A DNA stretch of 64,000 nt from CALROG01 sp943369755 (GTDB lineage: Bacteria; Pseudomonadota; Gammaproteobacteria; Burkholderiales; Burkholderiaceae_C): positions 8,470 to 72,469 of the forward strand of contig CALROG020000017.1 in the NCBI GenBank assembly GCA_943369755.1, read 5' to 3'. The translations under genes and the position numbers were made by a program. A model generated the notes under the pieces. It was not told where the DNA came from. It did not search any database and was given only the letters and a program-made list of their open reading frames with translations. Below, one piece after another: positions 15,628 to 24,737 of this stretch. Numbering within the stretch: position 1 is the first letter of the stretch; each line of letters starts with the position of its first letter.

Positions 15628-17997
15628 CTACTTGCGCAGCGCCTGCAGCTTGGCGAACGCACCGGCCATCGCGGAATTGACCGGAGCCTCCTGGCGGCCA
15701 GTTTGCGGCCGCTGGCCCCGCCCTGCCCCCTCAAAGCGGTTGTCGCGCGGGGCGTCGCGGCGCGCGGGCGCTGCATCCAGCTTCATGCTCAGTCCAATGC
15801 GTTTGCGCGCTACGTCAACTTCCATGACCTTGACCTTCACGATGTCGCCGGTTTTGACGATCTCCCGCGCATCGGTCACAAACTTGTGGCTGAGCTGGCT
15901 GACATGGACCAAGCCGTCCTGGTGCACCCCAATGTCAATGAAAGCGCCAAACGCCGCCACGTTGCTGACTGTGCCCTCCAGCACCATGCCTTCCTTAAGG
16001 TCCTTGATGTCCTGCACGCCGTCATTGAAGCGCGCCACCTTGAAGTCGGGGCGGGGGTCGCGGCCCGGCTTTTCCAGCTCACCCAGGATGTCTTTGACCG
16101 TGATAAGCCCCACCTTCTCATTGACAAACAGTTCAGGTTTGAGTGCTTTGAGCATTTCGGCCCGTCCCATCAACTCCTGAATCGGCTTGCCCGTTCGGGC
16201 CATCATTTGCTCGACCACCGGGTAGGTTTCAGGGTGAACACCGGTCATGTCCAACGGGTTGTCGCCATTGCGGATACGCAAAAAGCCCGCGCTCTGCTCG
16301 AAAGCCTTGGCACCCAGACCGCTGACGTCCATGAGCTGGCGGCGGTTTCGAAAGGCACCATTGGCCTCACGCCAGCGCACCACCGCTTTGGCCACTGCGC
16401 CTGAAAGGCCCGATACCCGGCTCAGCAACGGCACGCTGGCGGTGTTCAGGTCTACCCCCACCGAGTTCACGCAGTCTTCCACCACCGCCTCAAGCGTGCG
16501 CGCCAGATCGCTCTGGTTCACATCGTGCTGGTACTGGCCCACGCCAATGGATTTGGGGTCGATCTTTACCAGCTCGGCCAACGGGTCTTGCAAGCGTCGC
16601 GCAATGCTGGCGGCCCCGCGCAGGCTCACGTCCACGTCGGGCATTTCCTGGCTGGCGAATTCACTGGCGGAATAGACCGAAGCGCCGGCTTCACTGACCA
16701 CAACTTTTTCAATACTGCCCCCGATTCGGGCGGGCAGTTCAGGGTGAACGGCAAACATTTCCAGCCGCTTGATCAATTCACCCGCCAGCTTGTCGGTCTC
16801 GCGGCTGGCGGTGCCGTTGCCAATGGCAATCAGATTCACGCCATGGGTTTCGCAGAGTTTGGCCAGCGTGAACAACGCGCCGTCCCAGTCACGCCGTGGC
16901 TCGTGCGGGTACACCGTGGCTGTGTCCACCAGCTTGCCGGTGGCGTCAACCACGGCCACCTTGACACCGGTGCGGATGCCGGGGTCAAGGCCCATCACCA
17001 CGCGGGGGCCAGCGGGCGCTGCCAACAGCAGGTCGCGCAGGTTGTCAGCAAACACCTTGATGGCCACGCGTTCGGCGTCTTCGCGCAAGCGGCTTAACAG
17101 ATCACGTTCGGTGGACATGGACAGCTTCACACGCCAGGTCCAGGCCACGCACTTGCGGATCAGCTCGTCACCAGGGCGGCTCGAATGGCTCCAGCCCAAG
17201 TGCAAGGCAATCTTGCCCTCGGCAATGGACGGCTTGCCAGGCTCGGGCTCGACCGGCAAAACCAGCTTGGCGTCCAAAATCTCAAGCTGGCGGCCGCGAA
17301 ACGCGGCTAGTGCGCGGTGCGAGGGCACGCGGCCAATCGGCTCGTCATAGTCAAAGTAGTCGCGGAACTTAGACACCTCGGCGCTGTTTTCGTCTTTGCC
17401 CTGCGTCAGCTTGGCCCGGAACAAGCCTTCGCGCCAAAGCCATTCGCGCAAGCCCTGAACCAATAAGGCGTCTTCGGCCCAGCGCTCGGACAAGATATCG
17501 CGCACCCCGTCCAGCACGGCGGCCACGGAGGTGAAGTCTTCGCCAGCCTCGCCTTTTTCGGCTTTTACAAAGGCCAGCGCCTGCACCTTCGGCTCCAGGG
17601 TGGGGTCAGCGTAGAGCCGGTCGGCCAGCGGCTCAATGCCGGCTTCACGCGCAATCTGACCCTTGGTGCGACGCCGGGGTTTGTAAGGCAGGTACAGGTC
17701 TTCCAGTTCCTGCTTGGTAGGCGCAGCTTCGATGGCTACGCGCAGTGCGGGCGTGAGCTTGCCCTGCTCTTCAATGCTCTTGAGCACCGCCTGGCGGCGC
17801 TCTTGCAGTTCGCGCAGGTAACCCAGGCGGTAGGCCAGCTCGCGTAGGTGGATGTCGTCCAGCCCGTCAGTGGCTTCCTTGCGGTAACGCGCGATGAAGG
17901 GCACTGTGGCACCGCCGTCCAGCAGATCCACCGCTGCCTTCACCTGATGGACTTGAACTTTGATTTCGGCAGCAATCTGCCCGAGTATTTTCTGCAT
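15628..17997 (-). CDS. tex: Tex family transcription accessory protein (RNA-binding, S1 domain)
   Basis: A 789-residue protein, the usual length for Tex. The N-terminal helical region holds VPFIARYRKEATDGLDD, the YqgF-like RNase H fold holds VMGLDPGIRTGVKVAVVD, helix-hairpin-helix segments follow (LNTASVPLLSRVSGL), and the C-terminal S1 domain has GTVSNVAAFGAFIDIGVHQDG. Tex binds nucleic acid and influences transcription of some virulence and stress genes. The start at 17997 matches the conserved MQKILGQIAAE beginning; the longer open frame upstream lies in a divergent leader. It is apparently a single-gene unit. Confidence 0.95.
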   Translation of the reverse strand: MQKILGQIAAEIKVQVHQVKAAVDLLDGGATVPFIARYRKEATDGLDDIHLRELAYRLGYLRELQERRQAVLKSIEEQGKLTPALRVAIEAAPTKQELEDLYLPYKPRRRTKGQIAREAGIEPLADRLYADPTLEPKVQALAFVKAEKGEAGEDFTSVAAVLDGVRDILSERWAEDALLVQGLREWLWREGLFRAKLTQGKDENSAEVSKFRDYFDYDEPIGRVPSHRALAAFRGRQLEILDAKLVLPVEPEPGKPSIAEGKIALHLGWSHSSRPGDELIRKCVAWTWRVKLSMSTERDLLSRLREDAERVAIKVFADNLRDLLLAAPAGPRVVMGLDPGIRTGVKVAVVDATGKLVDTATVYPHEPRRDWDGALFTLAKLCETHGVNLIAIGNGTASRETDKLAGELIKRLEMFAVHPELPARIGGSIEKVVVSEAGASVYSASEFASQEMPDVDVSLRGAASIARRLQDPLAELVKIDPKSIGVGQYQHDVNQSDLARTLEAVVEDCVNSVGVDLNTASVPLLSRVSGLSGAVAKAVVRWREANGAFRNRRQLMDVSGLGAKAFEQSAGFLRIRNGDNPLDMTGVHPETYPVVEQMMARTGKPIQELMGRAEMLKALKPELFVNEKVGLITVKDILGELEKPGRDPRPDFKVARFNDGVQDIKDLKEGMVLEGTVSNVAAFGAFIDIGVHQDGLVHVSQLSHKFVTDAREIVKTGDIVKVKVMEVDVARKRIGLSMKLDAAPARRDAPRDNRFEGAGRGQRPQTGRQEAPVNSAMAGAFAKLQALRK

Positions 17998-18163
17998 GCG
18001 GGTCACTGAACGGCAAAGTCGACAAAGGGCGCGAGTTTGCCACAGCGCCAACGCTGGCTTTTCAGTACCTGGTATCAGCCCGCAGCAGGTATTTGTCCGC
18101 CAGCTAGTAAGACAGCCCGCCGCGGGCCGACCTAGAGGCTATGCAAAGCCTCTGGAGCGAACC

Positions 18164-18904
18164 ATGCGCGTACTTTCCAACCCGCAGCGCCTGATGGCGA
18201 CTGCCCTGCTCGCCTGCGCATCTGGCGCTGCCTGCGCCACGGTCTGTGAGGCGCGATCAAGCCCGCAGCTCACCCCGGTGCTGGAGCTGTACACCTCGGA
18301 AGGCTGCAGCTCCTGCCCGCCTGCCGACAAATGGTTGTCTGGCCTCAAGCCATTGGTAGCCAATGGCCAGCTTGTTGCCCAGGCCTTTCATGTGAGCTAC
18401 TGGGACTACATCGGTTGGGTGGACCGGTTTGCCGCGCCAGCCCACACTATTCGGCAGCGCCAGCTAGCGGCCAGCAATGGCAAGCGCGGCATTTACACCC
18501 CCCAGCTGATACGCAACGGGCAGGACTGGCGCGACTACGCCAGCGCTGCCGGTGGCCGCTTGGAGCCTGCGCGCGCGAGTATTGCGTTGCGGCGCAGCGC
18601 GGCCGACGCCTTTGAGGCCACAGTAATCCCATCTGATGGGGTCGGCCCGTGGTCGGCCTATTGGAGCGTTACCGAGCATGGTCACCGCAGCCGCGTGCAG
18701 GCCGGCGAGAACGCTGGCGAAACGCTGCAACACGACTTTGTAGTGCGCCAGTACGTGCCGGTCGGCGACTACAAAGGCACGCACCGGTTGACACTGCGTG
18801 CCGTGCAGAATGAACCGGGCCACCCTCGCCAGGTCAATCTGGTGGTATTCGACCCGCGCACCGGCAAGCCGCTACAGGCGTTGAGCATGGAATGCAGGGG
18901 CTAA
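18164..18904 (+). CDS. DUF1223 family secreted thioredoxin-fold-like protein
   Basis: A 246-residue protein. The ATG at 18164 is preceded by GGAG. The first ~27 residues form a signal peptide (hydrophobic MATALLACASGAACA). The mature part begins with LELYTSEGCSSCPPAD, a CxxC motif at residues 48-51 in a thioredoxin-like position, and continues with FHVSYWDYIGW and GIYTPQ. This matches DUF1223, whose role is unsettled; a periplasmic thiol-disulfide function is plausible from the CxxC. It is divergent from tex and convergent with ogt. Confidence 0.8.
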   Translation: MRVLSNPQRLMATALLACASGAACATVCEARSSPQLTPVLELYTSEGCSSCPPADKWLSGLKPLVANGQLVAQAFHVSYWDYIGWVDRFAAPAHTIRQRQLAASNGKRGIYTPQLIRNGQDWRDYASAAGGRLEPARASIALRRSAADAFEATVIPSDGVGPWSAYWSVTEHGHRSRVQAGENAGETLQHDFVVRQYVPVGDYKGTHRLTLRAVQNEPGHPRQVNLVVFDPRTGKPLQALSMECRG

Positions 18905-18953
18905 GCTGACAATCCGGCGGGCAATCAAGCGGCAACGCGCAATGCCGGGCGTT

Positions 18954-19544
18954 TCAAAACAGCCCCGCTTGCCCGCCAAAACAAGCCCGTTCAATCTCCA
19001 GCAGGCGCAACTTGGTTCGGATGCCCCCGGTCGCGGAAAACCCACCCGGCAGGCCGCTGGCAGCCAGGATGCGGTGGCACGGGACGACGGGTGCAAAGGG
19101 GTTGGAGCCCAGGGCCTGGCCCACTGCGCGTGCCGCACCGGGCTCACCGAGTTCGCGGGCCAGATCGCCGTAGGTACGCGTTTGCCCGGGCGGAATCTGT
19201 CGGGCCAGTTCGTATACCTGCCGATGAAAACTCGGCACACGGGCCATGTCCAACGCGATCCAGGTCAATGCATCGCGTTGCCCGCGAAGCAGTGCCTGCA
19301 CGCCAGCGATAGCTTTGCCTACCTCAACCGGAATACGGCGGTCGTGGAGGTCCATCGGCACAGGCACTCTCGCACCTTCGCCGCTGTTCATTGCCGCAGG
19401 GGCTCCGCGCAGCAACCGGGCCGTGGTGCGTTCAGGACTCGCCTCGGGCAGTTGCACCGCCCAAATCTGGCCATTCGCATTGCCATCAGCGCCCCAGGCA
19501 AAGCCCAGGTAGCCGATGGAAGTGTCAACCAGCGTATGCCACAT
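18954..19544 (-). CDS. ogt: Methylated-DNA--protein-cysteine S-methyltransferase
   Basis: A 196-residue O6-alkylguanine DNA alkyltransferase. The acceptor Cys is at about residue 156 in the PCHRIL motif, preceded by the RAVGQALGSNPFAPVV helix-turn segment with the conserved Asn and followed by GLPGGFSATGG. The protein moves an alkyl group from O6-methylguanine to itself and is used once. There is no Ada N-terminal regulatory domain; the first ~90 residues are a poorly conserved N-terminal domain. It lies downstream of the SDR gene on the same strand with a 51-base gap and may be read with it. Confidence 0.92.
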   Translation of the reverse strand: MWHTLVDTSIGYLGFAWGADGNANGQIWAVQLPEASPERTTARLLRGAPAAMNSGEGARVPVPMDLHDRRIPVEVGKAIAGVQALLRGQRDALTWIALDMARVPSFHRQVYELARQIPPGQTRTYGDLARELGEPGAARAVGQALGSNPFAPVVPCHRILAASGLPGGFSATGGIRTKLRLLEIERACFGGQAGLF

Positions 19545-19595
19545 GAATCAGCCAGTTACGGCACCGTGTTTTGCCCCTGGCCTGTGTGCGACTCT

Positions 19596-20501
19596 TCAGC
19601 CCGCGCGCAGCGCCGTCTTGAGTTGCTGGCCGATTTCTGGCTTGTCCTTGAACGGGTCGGTCGGGTTGCGCGCCAGCATGATGTCTTCCAGCCGGGTCTG
19701 TACCGAGTTAATGGCCTTGGGGTGGCTGTAGATGTAAAACTGGTTGGCGCTGATCGCGTCAAACACCTTCTGCGCCACGTCTGCCGCCGTGACCTTGCCT
19801 GAGCTCACCGCCTTGTCGCTCATGGCCTGGCCGATCAGTTGGCTTTGCGTCGGTTTGTCTGCCTTCAGCTCACCAGGGCGGTTGCGGTGGCTCTGGCTGA
19901 TGCCGGTGGCCACAAAAAACGGGCACAGCACACTGGCACCGATCTGGTCTGTCACCAGCGCCAAATCCTGATACAGCGTTTCGGTCAGGCTTACCACGGC
20001 GTGCTTGCTCACGTTGTACACGCCCATGTTGGGCGGGTTCAGCAGGCCCGCCATGCTGGCGGTGTTGACAATATGGCCCCGATACGCCGGGTCGGCCCGG
20101 GCGGCCTGCAGCATCATCGGAGTGAACAGGCGCACGCCATGCACCACGCCCCAGACGTTGACGCCCAGTACCCAGTTCCAGTCGGCAATCGAGTTTTCCC
20201 AGATCAGGCCACCAGAGCCCACGCCAGCGTTGTTAAAGACGAAGTGCGGCGCGCCAAAGCGCTGCTTTACATCGGCGGCCAGGGCCTCCATCTGTTGCGC
20301 ACTGGACACATCGACCTTGCGGGCCAGAACCTGCACGCCCGCAGCCAAGGCCTCGGCTGCGGCTTTGTCCAGTGCGTCTTGCTGCACATCGAGCAACACC
20401 AGGTTCATGCCCAACTTTGCGCCAATGCGTGCGCATTCCAGGCCGAAACCAGAACCTGCGCCGGTAAGGACGGCGGTCTTGCCTTTGAATTCCGTGATCA
20501 T
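19596..20501 (-). CDS. Short-chain dehydrogenase/reductase
   Basis: A 301-residue classical SDR with TGAGSGFG near the N-terminus, FNNAGVGSGG, and the catalytic YNVSK. It is NAD(P)-dependent and acts on an alcohol or ketone. It starts 4 bases before the end of the GST-like gene (ATGA overlap), so it belongs to the catabolic operon running from 28.9 kb downward. The C-terminal ~60 residues (FYIYSHPKAINSVQTRLEDIM) resemble SDRs found next to acyl-CoA dehydrogenases. Substrate unknown. Confidence 0.87.
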   Translation of the reverse strand: MITEFKGKTAVLTGAGSGFGLECARIGAKLGMNLVLLDVQQDALDKAAAEALAAGVQVLARKVDVSSAQQMEALAADVKQRFGAPHFVFNNAGVGSGGLIWENSIADWNWVLGVNVWGVVHGVRLFTPMMLQAARADPAYRGHIVNTASMAGLLNPPNMGVYNVSKHAVVSLTETLYQDLALVTDQIGASVLCPFFVATGISQSHRNRPGELKADKPTQSQLIGQAMSDKAVSSGKVTAADVAQKVFDAISANQFYIYSHPKAINSVQTRLEDIMLARNPTDPFKDKPEIGQQLKTALRAG

Positions 20502-21472
20502 GCGTCTGCCTTTTTCAGAATGAAGCCAATGCGGGGGAAATGCACATGCACCGTGCCGGCCCGCTCGTCGGTGCGGCGCAGCGTGTAGTGGGTGCGCGTG
20601 GCGGCGACCAGCTCGCCCTCGGTCGTCTCCAGGCCAAAGCTCTCGGCGGCCAGTGTGACCCGGCTGCCCAGGGCAATGCCATGGTCATCCTGGAAGCTGT
20701 GGCCATGCAACAGCGACTGGCTACCCGCAGACGCCGCACAGACTGCAATGGCCTCGGCCGATGTCATGGGCGTCGATGTCCCATGGCCGATGGCAGCCAT
20801 CCGGTCCATCCAGGCCAGCACTGAAGGCGTGGGGTCAAAAATGCCGGCCATCACGCTGGTTTGGGTACGGGTGAACCACAGCGGGTGGTAGGCGGCGTAG
20901 TCAGCAACGCAAGGTGCCTTGCCCAGCAAAAAAGGCTGTTCGTCCAGCATGTGGGCGATGCGGCGCAGATAGCCCTTGTAGGCAGAGGTGGCGTCGCCCA
21001 GCGGCATGCGCGGCATGCCTTGGCGCATTTTGGCGCGGTCTTCGCCAAATACCTTGGCCTTGGCTGCCCACTGCTCGGGCGGCGCATCGGCGCTGCCGCC
21101 AAACATTTGTGCCGTGCCTTTGGGCGAGAAGTTATAGGCCATGGCGGCCCAGAACAGCTTGTCGTCTGCCCATTGCGCCACCAGACGCGAAACCCCTTTG
21201 AGGCCCACCGGGAACAGCGCCGGTTCCGGCTGTACATGTTCAAGCACTTCACAAACCAGGGCGGTGTCGCAATAAATGTCGGAACCGACCTGCAAGAACG
21301 GCGTCTTGCGGTAGCCGCCCGTCAGTGCGACCACATCGGGTTTGGGTGCCATGCGCGGGACGATCACCGACTTCCAGGCCAGTTTTTTGGCACCCATGAT
21401 CAGGCGAATCTTTTCCGAAAATGGAGAAGAGTCGTAGTGGTGAAGGATTAGCTCGGGGGTGGTATTGGTCAT
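20498..21472 (-). CDS. Glutathione S-transferase-like protein
   Basis: A 324-residue protein. The N-terminal 80 residues form a thioredoxin-fold GST domain (HHYDSSPFSEKIRLIMGAKK, then KTPFLQVGSDIYCDTALV), followed by a helical C-terminal domain and an extra region of about 80 residues (HSFQDDHGIALGSRVTLAAE) not present in ordinary GSTs. The Ser/Pro pair SSPFSEK sits where the catalytic Ser or Cys lies in beta- and zeta-type enzymes. It overlaps the SDR gene by 4 bases and follows the AidB-like acyl-CoA dehydrogenase, so a role in handling an electrophilic catabolic intermediate is possible. Confidence 0.8.
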   Translation of the reverse strand: MTNTTPELILHHYDSSPFSEKIRLIMGAKKLAWKSVIVPRMAPKPDVVALTGGYRKTPFLQVGSDIYCDTALVCEVLEHVQPEPALFPVGLKGVSRLVAQWADDKLFWAAMAYNFSPKGTAQMFGGSADAPPEQWAAKAKVFGEDRAKMRQGMPRMPLGDATSAYKGYLRRIAHMLDEQPFLLGKAPCVADYAAYHPLWFTRTQTSVMAGIFDPTPSVLAWMDRMAAIGHGTSTPMTSAEAIAVCAASAGSQSLLHGHSFQDDHGIALGSRVTLAAESFGLETTEGELVAATRTHYTLRRTDERAGTVHVHFPRIGFILKKADA

Positions 21473-21510
21473 GTTTGCCTTTTCGAATCTCGGTTTTCGG
21501 GTTTGTCGGG

Positions 21511-23160
21511 TCAGCGCGGCTGGGCACGCCGGATGATGGTGTCGAAGTCGGTGCCGGACCCCAGCGTGCCAAAGGTCTGGCCCCAGTCACCGGCCAGGCG
21601 TGAGTCGCAGAACGCGGCAAACACGGCGGTGGGCGCGGTCTGATACAGCAGTGCGGCTTGCACCGCCAGCGCCACGTCTTGAGCCAGACGGCGCGCCTGC
21701 ACTTCGCTGGCCATTTCTTCAACCCGAATGGGCAGCGCCGCGGCCAGCCGGTCCAGTGTCGGATGGGCACCCTTGGCGGGGGCAAGTTCTTCGGCCAGCG
21801 CGGCCGCCGCGTCGGCCTTGCCATCACCTCGACGAAAAGCGCGCAGGAGGTCAATGGCCATGATGTTGCCTGCGCCTTCCCAAATGGAGTTCAGCGGCAT
21901 TTCGCGGTAGATGCGGGCCATTACACCCTGACCCCCCTCTTCCACATAACCATTGCCACCCAGACATTCCATGGCTTCCTGCGCAAACTGGCTGCCGCGC
22001 TTGCAAACCCAGAACTTGGCCACCGGCGTGAGCAGCCGTGCCATGGCCCGCTCGTGGGCCCTGTCCGGGTTATCAAAAGCACGCGCAAGCCGCATGGAAA
22101 GTGCGCAAGCCGCTTCACTTTCTATAGCAAGATCAGCCAGCACGTTGCGCATCAGGGGCTGGTCGATCAGCCGTTTGCCAAAGGCCTGGCGCTGCGCGGT
22201 GTGATTCAGCGCGATGGCCAGGGCCTGTCGCATCAGGCCGGTGGTACCCAGGGCGCAGTCCAGCCGCGTCATGGTGCCCATTTCAAGAATTTGCGGAACA
22301 CCGCGGCCTTCGTCACCCACCAGCCAGGCGCTGGCCGCGTGGAACTCCACCTCGGAGCTGGCGTTGGCCTTGTTGCCCAGTTTGTCTTTCAGGCGCTGGA
22401 TCTGGATGCCATTCGGGCTGCCGTCGGGCAATACCCGGGGCAGGAACAGGCAGCTCAGCCCGCTTTGCGTTTGCGCCAGGATCAGAAAGGCGTCGCACAT
22501 GGGGGCCGAGAAAAACCACTTGTGGCCGGTCACGCTGAAGCGCTGGCCCCAGGCGTCGCTGCCGTCGGCCTGGGCCCGCGTGGTGTTGGCCCGTACATCG
22601 CTGCCGCCCTGTTTTTCGGTCATGCCCATGCCCATGGTCAGGCCGGCTTTGTCGCGCCATGGCTTTAGCGCCGGGTCGTAGGCGCGCCAGCCCAGGCCCG
22701 GGCCCCAGTCGGCGTAAATCGCGGCATTGCTGCGCAGCGCGGGCGTGACCGCATAGGTCATGGAAATCGGGCACAGAACCGAGGGCTCCAGCTCGGTAAA
22801 CAGCATGAAACCGGCAGCGCGTTGGGTGTGCGCACTGGTGCCACCGCTCCATGGGGTTGCGTGCAGGCCGGCGCTGGTGGCGGCCTGCATCAAGGCGTGG
22901 TAGCTCGGGTGAAATTCAACCTGGTCCACCCGACGGCCAAAGCGGTCATGGCTGTGCAGTTGCGGCGTGTGGGTGTTGGCCAGGCGTGCGTGGGTCTGCA
23001 TGGCGTCACTGCCCAGTGCCGCACCAAGGGTTGACAGGGCCGCGGTGTCAAGCTGCGGTGCGTTGAACCGCAACGCATCGCGCAGAGCCTGGTTGCCGGC
23101 AAACAGGTTGTAGCCGGTGAGGGGGTCGGGTTGGTTGAAGACTTCGTGGGTCAGGGCCAT
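21511..23160 (-). CDS. Acyl-CoA dehydrogenase, AidB/isovaleryl-CoA dehydrogenase-like
   Basis: A 549-residue flavoprotein of the AidB branch. It has the AidB-type N-terminus (EVFNQPDPLTGYNLF), the FAD region GMGMTEKQGGSDVRANTT, and the helical domain with LDCALGTTGLMRQAL and CLGGNGYVEE. AidB proteins are acyl-CoA dehydrogenase homologues linked to alkylation stress in E. coli; family members in beta-oxidation operons probably act on acyl-CoA esters. Here it is 18 bases downstream of an MDR oxidoreductase and upstream of the GST-like gene, within a catabolic block, so a metabolic role is as likely as DNA protection. Confidence 0.87.
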   Translation of the reverse strand: MALTHEVFNQPDPLTGYNLFAGNQALRDALRFNAPQLDTAALSTLGAALGSDAMQTHARLANTHTPQLHSHDRFGRRVDQVEFHPSYHALMQAATSAGLHATPWSGGTSAHTQRAAGFMLFTELEPSVLCPISMTYAVTPALRSNAAIYADWGPGLGWRAYDPALKPWRDKAGLTMGMGMTEKQGGSDVRANTTRAQADGSDAWGQRFSVTGHKWFFSAPMCDAFLILAQTQSGLSCLFLPRVLPDGSPNGIQIQRLKDKLGNKANASSEVEFHAASAWLVGDEGRGVPQILEMGTMTRLDCALGTTGLMRQALAIALNHTAQRQAFGKRLIDQPLMRNVLADLAIESEAACALSMRLARAFDNPDRAHERAMARLLTPVAKFWVCKRGSQFAQEAMECLGGNGYVEEGGQGVMARIYREMPLNSIWEGAGNIMAIDLLRAFRRGDGKADAAAALAEELAPAKGAHPTLDRLAAALPIRVEEMASEVQARRLAQDVALAVQAALLYQTAPTAVFAAFCDSRLAGDWGQTFGTLGSGTDFDTIIRRAQPR

Positions 23161-23178
23161 CGCAACCTCCGCGGTGGC

Positions 23179-24195
23179 TCAGACCAGCTTGACCAGCTGC
23201 TTGCCAAAGTTCTTGCCCTTGAGCAAGCCAAGAAAGGCCTCGGGTGCCGCAGCCAGCCCTTGCGCAATGGACTCGCGGGGGCGCAGCTTGCCGGTGCCCA
23301 CCAGCGTGCCGAGTTCCTTGAGCGCGTCGGGCCACACTTCCATGTGTTCGCTGACGATGAAGCCCTGGATCTTGAGGCGGTTGGTCAGAATCAATTGCGG
23401 GTAGGCCATGGGCAACGGCTGCCCGTCGTAGCCGGCAATCATGCCGCACAAGGCGATGCGGCCAAAGGCGTTCATGCGTGACAGCACCGCGTCAAGGATG
23501 ATGCCACCGACGTTCTCGAAGTAGCCATCAATGCCGTCCGGGCAGGCTACCTTGAGCGCTTTGGACAGCGAGGCTGCGTCTTTGTACTCGCGGTAGTCAA
23601 TGCAGGCGTCAAAGCCCAATTCTTCGGTGGCGTACTTGCATTTGTCGGGGCCACCTGCAATGCCCACGGCCCGCAGTCCCCGGGCTTTGGCCAGGGCACC
23701 AAAGGCGCTGCCCACCGCACCGGTTGCGGCGCTTACCACCACCGTCTGGCCCGGCTTGGCATCAATGATCTTGACCAGGCCATACCAGGCGGTTACGCCA
23801 GGCATGCCAACAGCGCCCAGGTAATGCGAAAGCGGCACATGGGTAGTGTCCACCTTGCGCAGCGCGCCCACCATGTCGCTGTTGACAACGCTGTACTCCT
23901 GCCAGCCGCCAAAGCCCACAACCTTGTCGCCCACCGCGTACTTCGGGTTGCGGCTTTCCACCACCTCGCCCACAGTGCCGCCCTGCATCACCTGGCCCAG
24001 CGGCTGCGGCTGGGCGTAACTTTTGGCGTCGTTCATGCGCCCGCGCATGTACGGGTCCAGGCTCATGTAGTGGTGGCGCACCAGCACCTGCCCATCAGCC
24101 AGTGCGGGCGTATCGCTGTTGACCAGCTTGAAGTTGCTGGCGCTGGCTTCGCCTGTGGGGCGGTTGTCCAGCAGGATTTGTTGGTTTTGAGGCAT
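23179..24195 (-). CDS. NADP-dependent medium-chain oxidoreductase (CurA/LTB4 dehydrogenase-like)
   Basis: A 338-residue MDR protein lacking the zinc ligands of alcohol dehydrogenases, as in the leukotriene B4 12-hydroxydehydrogenase/CurA group. Marks are SLDPYMRGRM, the VVSAATGAVGSAFGALAK dinucleotide loop, and NVGGIILDAVLSRMN. These enzymes reduce an alkenal or enone double bond with NADPH. It is spaced 12 bases from the thioesterase gene and 18 from the AidB-like gene, all on the minus strand, so it is part of the same operon. Confidence 0.88.
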   Translation of the reverse strand: MPQNQQILLDNRPTGEASASNFKLVNSDTPALADGQVLVRHHYMSLDPYMRGRMNDAKSYAQPQPLGQVMQGGTVGEVVESRNPKYAVGDKVVGFGGWQEYSVVNSDMVGALRKVDTTHVPLSHYLGAVGMPGVTAWYGLVKIIDAKPGQTVVVSAATGAVGSAFGALAKARGLRAVGIAGGPDKCKYATEELGFDACIDYREYKDAASLSKALKVACPDGIDGYFENVGGIILDAVLSRMNAFGRIALCGMIAGYDGQPLPMAYPQLILTNRLKIQGFIVSEHMEVWPDALKELGTLVGTGKLRPRESIAQGLAAAPEAFLGLLKGKNFGKQLVKLV

Positions 24196-24207
24196 AAGAG
24201 TCTTTCT

Positions 24208-24648
24208 TCAGTCAGTTGAAATCACGTTCAGCGGGTTAACGCTTTTCGCCCCGGTGGGCAGGCGTTTGACGTACTTGAACGTGCCGGTGGCATGGGCGCA
24301 AGCCCTGCCCTGTTCGTCAAAAATCGTGCCTTCGGTGAAGGCCATGGTGGCGCTGCGGTGCATCAGCCGACCTTTGCCGCTGAGCTTGCCGCGGGCGGGC
24401 TGCATAAAGCTGGTTTTCATCTCGATGGTGACCACACCCATGTCTTTTTGTACGCTGCGTGCAGCCACGGCCATCACCACGTCCAGCAGCGTCATGCAGG
24501 CACCGCCGTGGGTCACACCGAATGAATTGAGGTGTTCAGGCCGGGGTTCGTAGTCGATCTGCGAAAGCCCGTCGTCAAACAACACCAGCTCAAAGCCCAG
24601 GTGGTTAACGAAGGGAATCTCGACACCGAACTTCAAAGCGGGCTCCAT
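24208..24648 (-). CDS. PaaI-type hotdog-fold acyl-CoA thioesterase
   Basis: A 146-residue hotdog-fold protein with the PaaI family pattern ending in LNSFGVTHGGACMTLLDVVMA, where the conserved Gly-rich segment and Asp shape the active site. Such enzymes release free acids from acyl-CoA or aryl-CoA, recycling CoA during catabolism. The start at 24648 was chosen because the longer frame extends through a repeat element that fills the gap to the next gene. It lies in the middle of the acyl-CoA catabolic operon. Confidence 0.85.
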   Translation of the reverse strand: MEPALKFGVEIPFVNHLGFELVLFDDGLSQIDYEPRPEHLNSFGVTHGGACMTLLDVVMAVAARSVQKDMGVVTIEMKTSFMQPARGKLSGKGRLMHRSATMAFTEGTIFDEQGRACAHATGTFKYVKRLPTGAKSVNPLNVISTD

Positions 24649-24654
24649 TCCAGT

Positions 24655-24737
24655 ACCACCGCAGAACCGGCTTCGCCGGGCTGCTGGTGGCGCCCGCTTG
24701 AGGGGGAGGCGCGGCAGGCGCTTCGGGGGGGAATCAT
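24655..24737. repeat. GC-rich intergenic repeat element filling the thioesterase/SDR gap
   Basis: The 89-base gap between two same-strand genes is filled by a GC-rich segment with an internal inverted repeat (CCGGCTTCGCCGG) and a CGCTTGAGGGGGAGGCG block. It resembles the short CCCC/AAGC-rich intergenic repeats of Comamonadaceae as I remember them. It is a different sequence from repeat family 1. Copy number outside this window is not known to me. Confidence 0.5.

Noticed and set aside
22100..22130. Segment similar to the GCGCAAGCCGCT...TATAGC end of repeat family 1 inside the AidB-like gene
   Set aside because: The TAGCCC block is missing, and the encoded residues are conserved in the AidB family, so the likeness is probably chance.
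21511..23160. AidB-like gene plus ogt at 18954 as a linked alkylation-repair operon
   Set aside because: The AidB-like gene sits among acyl-CoA genes, and ogt is at the far end after an unrelated SDR; no Ada box or ada gene is seen.
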